Shown here: in pieces, positions 1 to 4,997 of the stretch | Numbering within the stretch: position 1 is the stretch's first letter | How the letters are laid out: each line of letters starts with the position of its first letter | Source of the DNA: Massilia sp. | GTDB taxonomy: Bacteria > Pseudomonadota > Gammaproteobacteria > Burkholderiales > Burkholderiaceae_D | Assembly (NCBI GenBank): GCA_028291845.1 | Contig: JAQGNM010000314.1 | Span: 1 to 5,159, forward strand | Length of the DNA stretch: 5,159 bases | Reading direction: 5' to 3' | Notes under the pieces: model-generated | Database searches by the model: none | The model's input: the letters and a program-made list of their open reading frames with translations, nothing else | What the model was told of the DNA's origin: nothing | Made by a program: the position numbers and the translations under genes

Positions 1-354
1 TTCTACGATGAATACAACGCCGTTCTCGATATGCCGGCCGAGTACTACCTGGAAACCATCAAGACCGTGTTCCAGGATTTCGCCCTGCCGCGCGGCACCT
101 GGGAAGTGGGCGGCCAGCTGGTGCGCCCGCAAGACATCACCACGGTTGCCCTGTTCACCGTCGAAGGCGAGCTGGACGACATCTCCGGCGCCGGCCAGAC
201 GCAGGCGGCGCACCAGCTGTGCACCGGCATTCCAGCCGACATGCAGCAGGATTTCGTCGCCCCCGGCGCCGGCCACTACGGCATTTTCTCCGGCCGCCGC
301 TGGAGAGACGTTATTTGCCCCAAGATCAGCGAGTTCATTGCAAAGCATCGCTAA
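1..354 (+). CDS. phaZ: Intracellular polyhydroxyalkanoate (PHB) depolymerase, C-terminal part (5' end outside window)
   Basis: The frame is open from the first base and ends at TAA 352-354, leaving 117 residues of a protein normally a little over 400 long. The segment matches the C-terminal region of intracellular PHB depolymerases, which attack amorphous PHB in cytoplasmic storage granules and release 3-hydroxybutyrate units. It begins FYDEYNAVLDMPAEYYLETI, then has a VEGELDDISGAGQT stretch and a GAGHYGIFSGRRW stretch. The Asp of GELDD (local residue 59) and the His of GHYG (local 92) lie 33 residues apart, as recalled for the catalytic Asp and His of the Ralstonia PhaZ1 class; the nucleophile Cys would lie in the missing part. 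Family assignment is fairly secure; the exact paralogue cannot be told from this fragment. The gene stands alone, closed by a terminator 24 bp after its stop. Confidence 0.88.
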   Translation, partial: FYDEYNAVLDMPAEYYLETIKTVFQDFALPRGTWEVGGQLVRPQDITTVALFTVEGELDDISGAGQTQAAHQLCTGIPADMQQDFVAPGAGHYGIFSGRRWRDVICPKISEFIAKHR

Positions 355-377
355 CAACGAAATCGTTTGCCAGTAAT

Positions 378-412
378 AACGGCGGCGCGGCGCAAGTCTC
401 GCCGCCGTTTTT
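378..412 (+). terminator. Rho-independent terminator after phaZ
   Basis: A perfect 10-bp stem, AACGGCGGCG (378-387) with CGCCGCCGTT (400-409), encloses a 12-nt loop and runs into TTTTT (408-412). It starts 24 bp after the phaZ stop and points the same way, so it should end the phaZ transcript and insulate rnfB from it. Confidence 0.88.
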
Positions 413-437
413 ACGTCTCGCCGCGGCATGAGATAAT
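410..437 (+). promoter_or_regulatory. Candidate sigma70 promoter for rnfB-nth
   Basis: TTTACG (410-415; 4 of 6 to the -35 consensus) and GATAAT (432-437; 5 of 6 to the -10 consensus) are separated by 16 bp. The -35 box would overlap the U tract of the phaZ terminator. Transcription would start near 443-446, giving a leader of under 20 nt. This is consensus matching only; the preceding terminator makes a promoter in this short gap likely, but its exact position is inferred. Confidence 0.4.
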
Positions 438-451
438 GACGTTTTCGTCAT
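436..451 (+). repeat. 16-bp palindrome ATGACGTTTTCGTCAT just before rnfB
   Basis: Six-base arms ATGACG (436-441) and CGTCAT (446-451) flank TTTT. The palindrome spans the end of the candidate -10 box and the predicted start point and finishes 10 nt before the rnfB GTG. It could be an operator or a small stem at the start of the leader. No Shine-Dalgarno sequence is visible between it and the start codon. The arms are seen directly; a regulatory role is a guess. Confidence 0.4.
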
Positions 452-461
452 CCAACGCGCC

Positions 462-1127
462 GTGAGCAAATCCCTAGCCGACCTGATCGAAGACGCCCTG
501 CCGCAAACGCAGTGCACCAAGTGCGGCTATCCCGCGTGCCGTCCGTACGCCGAGGCGATCGCGCTGGGAGAAGCCGAGATCAACCAGTGTCCGCCGGGCG
601 GGCATGCGGGCATCGCGCGCCTGGCCGCCATCACCGGCCGCAAGGTGATCCCGCTCAATCCTGTCAACGGCTTCGAGCGCCCGCGCCCGGTCGCCTTTAT
701 CGACGAATCGCTGTGCATAGGCTGTACTTTATGCATCCAGGCATGCCCCGTCGATGCCATCCTTGGCGCGGCCAAGCACATGCACACGATTTTGCCGAGC
801 CTGTGTACCGGCTGCGACCTGTGCGTGGCGCCCTGCCCGGTCGACTGCATCGTGATGTTCCCGGTGACCGACGACAGAACCGGCTGGGATGCCTGGTCGC
901 AGCACCAGGCCGACGCGGCGCGCGCGCGCCACGATTTCCGCACCGCGCGCTTGAGCCGCGAGCGCGAGGAAAACGACGCGCGCCTGGCCGCCAAGGCGGT
1001 GGCCAAGATGAAAGAGGTCACCGCTGAAACGGGCAACACACCCGAGGAGCTGGCCGAAAAAGAACGCAAGCGCGCCATCATCGCCGCCGCCATCGAGCGG
1101 GCGCGCCAGAAAGCCAATAAAGAATGA
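462..1127 (+). CDS. rnfB: RnfB/RsxB-type iron-sulfur electron-transport protein, soluble orphan form
   Basis: This 221-residue protein matches the cytoplasmic part of RnfB, the multi-cluster ferredoxin subunit of the Rnf/Rsx ion-pumping electron-transport complex. An Fe-S domain comes first (C18, C21, C26, C43; core QTQCTKCGYPACRPYAEAIA), then two ferredoxin motifs: C85-x2-C88-x2-C91-x3-C95 and C115-x2-C118-x2-C121-x3-C125, each followed by PVD. The tail from about 135 to 221 is charged, Ala/Glu/Arg/Lys-rich and probably helical. The hydrophobic N-terminal anchor of E. coli RsxB is absent. The GTG at 462 is the only start possible: an in-frame stop lies at 429-431 and no other start codon falls between. 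No Shine-Dalgarno is seen. The stop overlaps the nth start, ATGA at 1124-1127. No other rnf subunit is in view; upstream is phaZ. The electron partner is unknown, and Nth or another Fe-S client is only a speculation. Confidence 0.9.
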   Translation: MSKSLADLIEDALPQTQCTKCGYPACRPYAEAIALGEAEINQCPPGGHAGIARLAAITGRKVIPLNPVNGFERPRPVAFIDESLCIGCTLCIQACPVDAILGAAKHMHTILPSLCTGCDLCVAPCPVDCIVMFPVTDDRTGWDAWSQHQADAARARHDFRTARLSREREENDARLAAKAVAKMKEVTAETGNTPEELAEKERKRAIIAAAIERARQKANKE

Positions 1128-1771
1128 ATTCCGCCAAACGTCTCGAAATTTTCACGCGTTTTCGCATCGCCAACCCCCATCCCACCACCGAACTCGAATA
1201 CACCACGCCGTTCGAACTGTTGATTGCCGTGCTGCTGTCGGCGCAGTCGACCGACGTCGGCGTGAACAAGGCCACGCGCAAGCTGTACCCGGTGGCGAAC
1301 ACCCCGGCCGCCATGCTGGCGCTGGGGCTGGACGAACTGAAAACGTATATTTCCAGCATCGGCCTGTACAACACCAAGGCAAAGAACGTGCTGGCCACCT
1401 GCCAGATCCTGGTCGACCAGTACGGCGGCGAAGTGCCGCATTCGCGCGAGGCGCTCGAAGCGCTGCCGGGAGTCGGCCGCAAAACCGCCAATGTGGTGTT
1501 GAATACCGCCTTCGGCGACCCGACCATGGCGGTCGACACCCATATCTTTCGCGTCTCGAACCGCACGAATATTGCACCCGGCAAGACGGTCGAGATCGTC
1601 GAACAGAAGTTATTGAAATTCGTGCCGAAGGAGTTCTTGCACGATGCGCATCACTGGTTGATTTTGCATGGCCGGTATACCTGCATTGCGCGCAAACCGC
1701 TGTGCTGGAATTGCATCATTGTGGATTTGTGCGAGTACAGGCAGAAAACGCCAGCGCCTGACGGGATCTGA
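1124..1771 (+). CDS. nth: Endonuclease III, DNA glycosylase/AP lyase
   Basis: Endonuclease III removes oxidised pyrimidines (such as thymine glycol) and cleaves the resulting abasic site by beta-elimination in base-excision repair. The product has 215 residues, against 211 in E. coli, and key residues fall at the same numbers: helix-hairpin-helix LPGVGRKTANVVLN (114-127) with catalytic Lys120, catalytic Asp138 in VDTHIFRV, and the [4Fe-4S] ligands C187-x6-C194-x2-C197-x5-C203. The substrate-pocket segment LLSAQSTD lies at 37-44. All catalytic and cluster residues are intact, so it should be active. The ATG overlaps the rnfB stop with no ribosome site of its own, which predicts translational coupling to rnfB. 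It converges on proB across a repeat-filled gap. Confidence 0.97.
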   Translation: MNSAKRLEIFTRFRIANPHPTTELEYTTPFELLIAVLLSAQSTDVGVNKATRKLYPVANTPAAMLALGLDELKTYISSIGLYNTKAKNVLATCQILVDQYGGEVPHSREALEALPGVGRKTANVVLNTAFGDPTMAVDTHIFRVSNRTNIAPGKTVEIVEQKLLKFVPKEFLHDAHHWLILHGRYTCIARKPLCWNCIIVDLCEYRQKTPAPDGI

Positions 1772-1776
1772 GCAGC

Positions 1777-1889
1777 AGGGGGACTGGCACCAACGGTGCC
1801 TGTCCCATTTCTAATCAGCGGCAAAGTTCGCTTCGGATCGAGCATGGGACAGGCACCTCCGGTCCGAACGCGGCCCGGCCAGTCCCCCT
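1777..1889. repeat. Nested inverted repeat, REPIN-like, between convergent nth and proB
   Basis: The outer arms AGGGGGACTGGC (1777-1788) and GCCAGTCCCCCT (1878-1889) are perfect 12-bp inverted repeats. The inner arms GGTGCCTGTCCCAT (1795-1808) and ATGGGACAGGCACC (1844-1857) are perfect over 14 bp, with a 35-nt spacer. Each half also folds alone. The left unit is GGGAC-T-GGCACC, AAC loop, GGTGCC-T-GTCCC (1780-1806). The right unit pairs GGGAC-A-GGC (1846-1854) with GCC-A-GTCCC (1878-1886) around a more divergent middle. Two hairpin units in inverted orientation are the architecture of a REP doublet (REPIN), non-autonomous elements spread by RAYT transposases. The location between gene 3' ends fits, and it may also serve as a bidirectional stem-loop terminator, although neither side has a good U tract. 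That it is multicopy is inferred. Confidence 0.7.
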
Positions 1890-1907
1890 TGCCGAGTCCG
1901 CCGCTGA

Positions 1908-3026
1908 CTACATCAGCACCATATTATCCCGGTGTATCAACTCCGGTCCCTCCAGAAACCCTAAAATCGCCTCGATCTCCGACGACGGCTTGCGCATGAT
2001 TCGCCGCGCCTCGCTGCTCGAATAATTCGACAATCCGCGCGCCACCGCCACGCCATCCTCGCCGACGCAGGTGACCACCGCGCCGCGGCCGAATTCTCCG
2101 TTGACGGCGATCACGCCGATCGGCAGCAGCGACTTTCCCTCGCGCGTCAGCTTCTGCACCGCGCCGGCATCGAGGGTCACGCGCCCGGCCGTGTGCAAGT
2201 GGTCGGTCATCCATTGCTTTCTCGCCGTCATGCGCCCGGTATCGGCCACCAGTTGGGTGCCGATGGCCTCGCCCGCGGCCAGCCTGGTCAGCACGTCGCT
2301 GTCCCGGCCCCAGGCGATGATGGTATGGGCGCCCGAGCGAGCGGCGCGCTTGGCGGCGAGGATCTTGGTCAGCATGCCACCCCGGCCCAGGCTGCTGCCG
2401 GCGCCGCCGGCCATCGCTTCGAGCGCCGGATCGCCGGCGCGGCCGGTGGCCACCAGGACGGCGCCTGGATCTTTACGGGGATCGGCGCTGAACAGGCCGT
2501 GCTGGTCGGTGAGAATCACCAGTGCATCGGCCTCGATCAAATTCGCCACCAGCGCACCGAGGGTGTCGTTGTCGCCGAACTTGATCTCGTCGGTGACCAC
2601 GGTGTCGTTTTCGTTAATGATCGGCACCACGCCCAGGCGCAACAAGGTGGTCAGCGTGGAGCGGGCGTTCAGATAACGTTCGCGGTCGTCCAGGTCGGCG
2701 TGGGTCAACAACACCTGGGCGGTGCCAAGGCCGTGCGCTCTGAAACTCGATTCGTAGATTTGCGCCAGGCCCATCTGGCCCACCGCGGCGCAGGCCTGCA
2801 GTTCGTGAATGTCGGTGGGGCGCGCCTCGAAACCCAGGCGCAGCATGCCTTCGGCAATCGCCCCCGAGCTGACCAGCACCACTTCCTTGCCCAGCGTGCG
2901 CAAGGCCGCAATTTGCTGCGCCCAGCGGGCAATCGCGGCGTGATCGAGCCCGCGGCCGTCGTTGGTGACCAGGGACGAGCCCACTTTGATGATGATGCGT
3001 GAAGCGGTGTGCAAAACAGATTTCAT
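1908..3026 (-). CDS. proB: Glutamate 5-kinase with PUA domain
   Basis: ProB phosphorylates L-glutamate to gamma-glutamyl phosphate, the first and feedback-controlled step of proline synthesis. The 372-residue protein has the usual two parts. The amino-acid-kinase domain (about 10-260) carries IIIKVGSSLVT with Lys14, VLVSSGAIAEG with Ser54, GQMGLAQ, QVLLTHADL, NARSTL, PIINENDTV (138-140 NEN, Asp141), FGDNDTLGALVA and LTDQHGLFSADPR. The nucleotide-site motif reads GRGGMLTK (Lys221), with Arg where E. coli has Thr in GTGGMSTK. The PUA domain (about 282-360) includes the GVIAVNGEFGRGAVV stretch. Start: ATG 3026-3024, with AAK homology beginning within a dozen residues; the site upstream is weak (TTGAG). 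Stop is TAG. It is last in the obgE cluster, 21 bp after the small membrane gene. proA is not in view. Confidence 0.96.
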   Translation of the reverse strand: MKSVLHTASRIIIKVGSSLVTNDGRGLDHAAIARWAQQIAALRTLGKEVVLVSSGAIAEGMLRLGFEARPTDIHELQACAAVGQMGLAQIYESSFRAHGLGTAQVLLTHADLDDRERYLNARSTLTTLLRLGVVPIINENDTVVTDEIKFGDNDTLGALVANLIEADALVILTDQHGLFSADPRKDPGAVLVATGRAGDPALEAMAGGAGSSLGRGGMLTKILAAKRAARSGAHTIIAWGRDSDVLTRLAAGEAIGTQLVADTGRMTARKQWMTDHLHTAGRVTLDAGAVQKLTREGKSLLPIGVIAVNGEFGRGAVVTCVGEDGVAVARGLSNYSSSEARRIMRKPSSEIEAILGFLEGPELIHRDNMVLM

Positions 3027-3047
3027 CGACGGCTCAAGAAAATTAAT

Positions 3048-3449
3048 TCAGTGAATTTTAACTGGTCCTGGACGCAGGACCAGCAAGCCCAGCCCGATGG
3101 CAATTTCAACCACGCACAGCCATAGCAAGGCGCCGTGCGGCAAACCGATGACGGTGGCTGCAACGAGGCGTCCGGCCGGCTGGGCCAGTATGAACAATCC
3201 GGTGAGGTCGCCGAGGATGGACGGTTGGTCCGGCCTGGCCGCCAGCAGCGCCAGGGCTGCGGTAGCGAGCCTGGTGCCGACGTAGATGGCGTAGAACTGG
3301 CTGTAGCCGTTCACGCCAACCAAAAACAAGCCCATGACGGCTGCGACCCGGTCGGGGTCGAGCAGCGCCGCCAGGGCGGACAAGGAACTGAGCAGCGCCG
3401 TCAGCTGTAACAGCTGGCGGCGCCAGTGCTTCGGCGTCGTGGACGCCAC
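3048..3449 (-). CDS. Small four-helix membrane protein, possibly DUF4345-like
   Basis: This 133-residue protein has a basic N-terminus (KHWRRQ) and four hydrophobic stretches at about 13-30, 52-70, 78-101 and 107-125, so it should be an integral inner-membrane protein. The pattern of a Pro and Gly after helix 1, an N-x-QFYAIYVGTRLA segment (48-62), a GR pair (93-94), GLPHG (102-106) and a Glu in the last helix (E115) resembles DUF4345 proteins, whose function is unknown; the match is from memory and tentative. The GTG start (3449-3447) immediately follows the obgE TAA (3452-3450), and the obgE end supplies a purine-rich GAAGAAGAG as ribosome site. Using this start keeps the whole first helix; the next Met (residue 39) would remove it. 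Tight coupling and conserved hydrophobic design argue it is real. No catalytic motif is seen. Confidence 0.75.
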   Translation of the reverse strand: MASTTPKHWRRQLLQLTALLSSLSALAALLDPDRVAAVMGLFLVGVNGYSQFYAIYVGTRLATAALALLAARPDQPSILGDLTGLFILAQPAGRLVAATVIGLPHGALLWLCVVEIAIGLGLLVLRPGPVKIH

Positions 3450-4565
3450 TTACTCTTCTTCGAAAATCTTAAAACGTGGATCGTCCGGATCGATCGAAGC
3501 GATACCGCGCGCTTCTTCCGTCATCTGGGTTTCCTCGGCGCGATGCGACTCGCCTTTCTTCTCTTCCAGGTGGCGGTAGATCGCCTGCACCAGGTCCTGG
3601 CAACCCTCATGGCTGAGCGCCGAAATCTCGAACACCGGGCCCTTCCAGGCCATGCGCTTGACAAAATCCTTGACACGCTTCTTGCGCTCTTCCTCCGGCA
3701 CCACGTCGAGCTTGTTGAGCACGATCCAGCGCGGCTTGTTGAGCAGCGCTTCGTCATACTTTTCCAGCTCTTTCACCAAGGCCTTGGCTTCCTTGACCGG
3801 ATCGACATTGGTCTCGAACGGCGCCATGTCGACAATGTGCAAGAGCAAACCGGTGCGCTGCAGGTGGCGCAGGAATTGCACGCCCAGGCCCGCGCCCTCG
3901 GCGGCGCCTTCGATCAAGCCAGGAATATCGGCGATCACGAAACTTTTCTCGTGCGACACGCGCACCACGCCCAGGTTCGGGTGCAAGGTGGTGAACGGAT
4001 AATCGGCGATCTTCGGCTTGGCATTCGACACCGCCGTAATAAACGTCGACTTGCCGGCGTTCGGCATGCCCAGCAGGCCGACGTCGGCCAGCACTTTGAG
4101 CTCCAGGCGCAGTTCGCGCCGTTCGCCCTCTTTGCCGTCGCCCTTTTGGCGGGGCGCGCGGTTGGTCGACGATTTGAAGTGGATATTGCCCCAACCGCCC
4201 TCGCCGCCCTTGGCGAGGATTTCACGCTGGCCGTGTTCGGTCAGGTCGGCGATGATCTCGCCCGAAATGTTATCGACGATCAAGGTACCGACCGGCATGC
4301 GCAGCTCGATGTCGTCAGCGCCCTTGCCGTAGCAATCGGCGCCACGGCCCGGCTCGCCATCTCTCGCCTTGTGCATCTTGGAGTAACGGAAGTCGACCAG
4401 GGTGTTGATGTTGCGGTCGGCCACCGCCCAGATCGAGCCGCCCTTGCCGCCATCGCCGCCGTCCGGTCCGCCGAACGGGCGAAACTTCTCCCGGCAGAAT
4501 GAGGCGCAGCCGTTGCCGCCGTTGCCGGCGATGACTTCAATACGTGCTTCGTCGATAAATTTCAT
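3450..4565 (-). CDS. obgE: Obg-family GTPase (ObgE/CgtA), large-subunit ribosome assembly
   Basis: Obg GTPases bind the maturing 50S subunit and link ribosome assembly to GTP and stress signals. The 371 residues show the glycine-rich Obg fold (1-158; GNGGNGC, FGGPDGGDGGKGG, GGEGGWGN) and then the G domain: G1 GMPNAGKST (166-174, P-loop Lys172), G2 around FTTLHPNLG (Thr192/193), G3 DIPGLIEGAAEGAGLG (from 213), G4 NKLD (284-287) and G5 SAL (315-317). After the G domain there is only a short charged tail ending FKIFEEE; there is no OCT domain, and the tail is shorter than in the 390-residue E. coli protein. Start: ATG 4565-4563 gives the canonical MKFIDEA opening; the ribosome site is poor (GGCGG, 9 nt upstream). 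A strong terminator ends just upstream, so expression probably depends on read-through or a promoter not evident here. The stop abuts the GTG of the next gene. Confidence 0.97.
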   Translation of the reverse strand: MKFIDEARIEVIAGNGGNGCASFCREKFRPFGGPDGGDGGKGGSIWAVADRNINTLVDFRYSKMHKARDGEPGRGADCYGKGADDIELRMPVGTLIVDNISGEIIADLTEHGQREILAKGGEGGWGNIHFKSSTNRAPRQKGDGKEGERRELRLELKVLADVGLLGMPNAGKSTFITAVSNAKPKIADYPFTTLHPNLGVVRVSHEKSFVIADIPGLIEGAAEGAGLGVQFLRHLQRTGLLLHIVDMAPFETNVDPVKEAKALVKELEKYDEALLNKPRWIVLNKLDVVPEEERKKRVKDFVKRMAWKGPVFEISALSHEGCQDLVQAIYRHLEEKKGESHRAEETQMTEEARGIASIDPDDPRFKIFEEE

Positions 4566-4581
4566 TGTTCTGTACCGCCAT

Positions 4582-4617
4582 AAAACTAAAAAGGCTCTAC
4601 CGAATGATAGAGCCTTT
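4582..4617 (-). terminator. Rho-independent terminator/attenuator between rpmA and obgE
   Basis: On the minus strand AAAGGCTCTA (4617-4608) pairs perfectly with TAGAGCCTTT (4599-4590) across an 8-nt loop, and the stem runs into TTTTTAGTTTTA (4592-4581). The 10-bp stem with a T-rich tail is a classic intrinsic terminator for rplU-rpmA transcripts. The first U tract ends 22 nt before the obgE start codon, so it may act as a partial terminator that sets obgE level below that of the ribosomal proteins. Confidence 0.85.
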
Positions 4618-4623
4618 CGATGA

Positions 4624-4637
4624 AAGGCTTGCGCCTT
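4624..4637 (-). other. Small stem-loop with GCAA tetraloop in rpmA 3' UTR
   Basis: In RNA sense (minus strand) AAGGC-GCAA-GCCTT forms a 5-bp stem closed by a GNRA-type tetraloop, 6 nt before the terminator stem. It is short, but GNRA loops are unusually stable. No function is known. Confidence 0.4.
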
Positions 4638-4646
4638 ACAAGGAGA

Positions 4647-4661
4647 CGCCGCAGAGCGGCG
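4647..4661 (-). other. GC-rich stem-loop just after rpmA stop
   Basis: CGCCGC-TCT-GCGGCG (minus strand) is a perfect 6-bp GC hairpin beginning 14 nt after the rpmA stop codon. No U tract follows, so it is not a terminator by itself; it could block 3' exonucleases and protect the ribosomal-protein mRNA. Confidence 0.5.
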
Positions 4662-4675
4662 ATTTTAAATACAAC

Positions 4676-4957
4676 TTACGCAGCGACTGCTTCAACTGCT
4701 TCGTTCGCAACAACGGTCACGAACTGCTTCGAACCGATGCCTTTTTTGACGAACTTGACTTTGCCGTCGACCAGCGCGAACAAGGTGTGATCCTTGCCGG
4801 TGCCGACTTTTTCGCCTGCGCGCACTGGGGTGCCGCGCTGACGGATGATAATGCCGCCGGCGTTGATGCTCTCGCCGCCATAGACTTTAACGCCGAGGCG
4901 TTTTGATTCTGAATCACGGCCGTTGCGGGTTGTGCCGCCGCCTTTTTTGTGTGCCAT
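4676..4957 (-). CDS. rpmA: 50S ribosomal protein L27
   Basis: L27 sits near the peptidyl-transferase centre of the large subunit, its flexible N-terminus reaching toward the P-site tRNA. The 93-residue product opens MAHKKGGGTTRNGRDSESKR, followed by LGVKVYGGE, AGGIIIRQRGT and GKDHTLFALVDGKVKF, all family hallmarks. Gly-rich residues follow Met directly, with no cleavable N-terminal extension of the Firmicutes type. It is slightly longer than the 85-residue E. coli protein because of an Ala/Val/Glu-rich C-terminus (NEAVEAVAA). The start is fixed by a strong AGGAG six bases upstream. It follows rplU by 40 bp, the universal order, and is followed by hairpins and a terminator before obgE. Confidence 0.98.
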   Translation of the reverse strand: MAHKKGGGTTRNGRDSESKRLGVKVYGGESINAGGIIIRQRGTPVRAGEKVGTGKDHTLFALVDGKVKFVKKGIGSKQFVTVVANEAVEAVAA

Positions 4958-4963
4958 TTAGAG

Positions 4964-4968
4964 CTCCT
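4964..4968 (-). promoter_or_regulatory. Strong Shine-Dalgarno site of rpmA
   Basis: AGGAG in the context CAAGGAGCTCTAA-ATG, six bases before the rpmA ATG. It is the best ribosome site in the window and contrasts with the weak or absent sites of rnfB, obgE and proB. Confidence 0.85.
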
Positions 4969-4997
4969 TGATGACTGAATGTACCGGGCAACAGCGA

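Noticed and set aside
8..376. Alternative + strand frame overlapping the phaZ fragment
   Set aside because: Pro/Ser/Arg-rich out-of-frame product; the overlapping frame 1 matches PHA depolymerase with the expected Asp and His.
527..1543. Minus-strand open frame (338 codons) across rnfB and nth
   Set aside because: It overlaps two genes with intact Fe-S and catalytic motifs; its composition is that of a shadow frame and no family is recognisable.
1777..1889. CRISPR repeat or complete insertion sequence at the inverted repeat
   Set aside because: There is no regular direct-repeat/spacer array, and the element is only 113 bp with no transposase, so only a non-autonomous REP-like reading is supportable.
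1796..1999. 67-codon + strand frame inside the nth-proB gap
   Set aside because: It runs through the inverted repeat and into the 3' end of proB on the opposite strand; Pro/Ser/Thr-rich translation with no family resemblance.
2193..3002. Plus-strand open frame (269 codons) antisense to proB
   Set aside because: Shadow of proB. The translation is Gly/Gln/His/Ala-rich without a domain pattern.
3426..4502. Long + strand open frame (358 codons) antisense to obgE
   Set aside because: It lies almost wholly over a highly conserved GTPase gene. The His/Gln/Arg/Ala-rich translation has no recognisable domain, as expected from the reverse strand of a GC-rich gene.
4537..4581. 14-codon upstream ORF (ATG at 4581-4579, minus strand) overlapping the obgE start
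   Set aside because: The ATG sits directly behind the terminator T tract with no ribosome site, and the peptide has no notable features, so it is probably chance.
4564..4906. Plus-strand frame over rpmA and its 3' UTR
   Set aside because: It is antisense to the unmistakable L27 gene and includes the terminator hairpin; there is no independent support.
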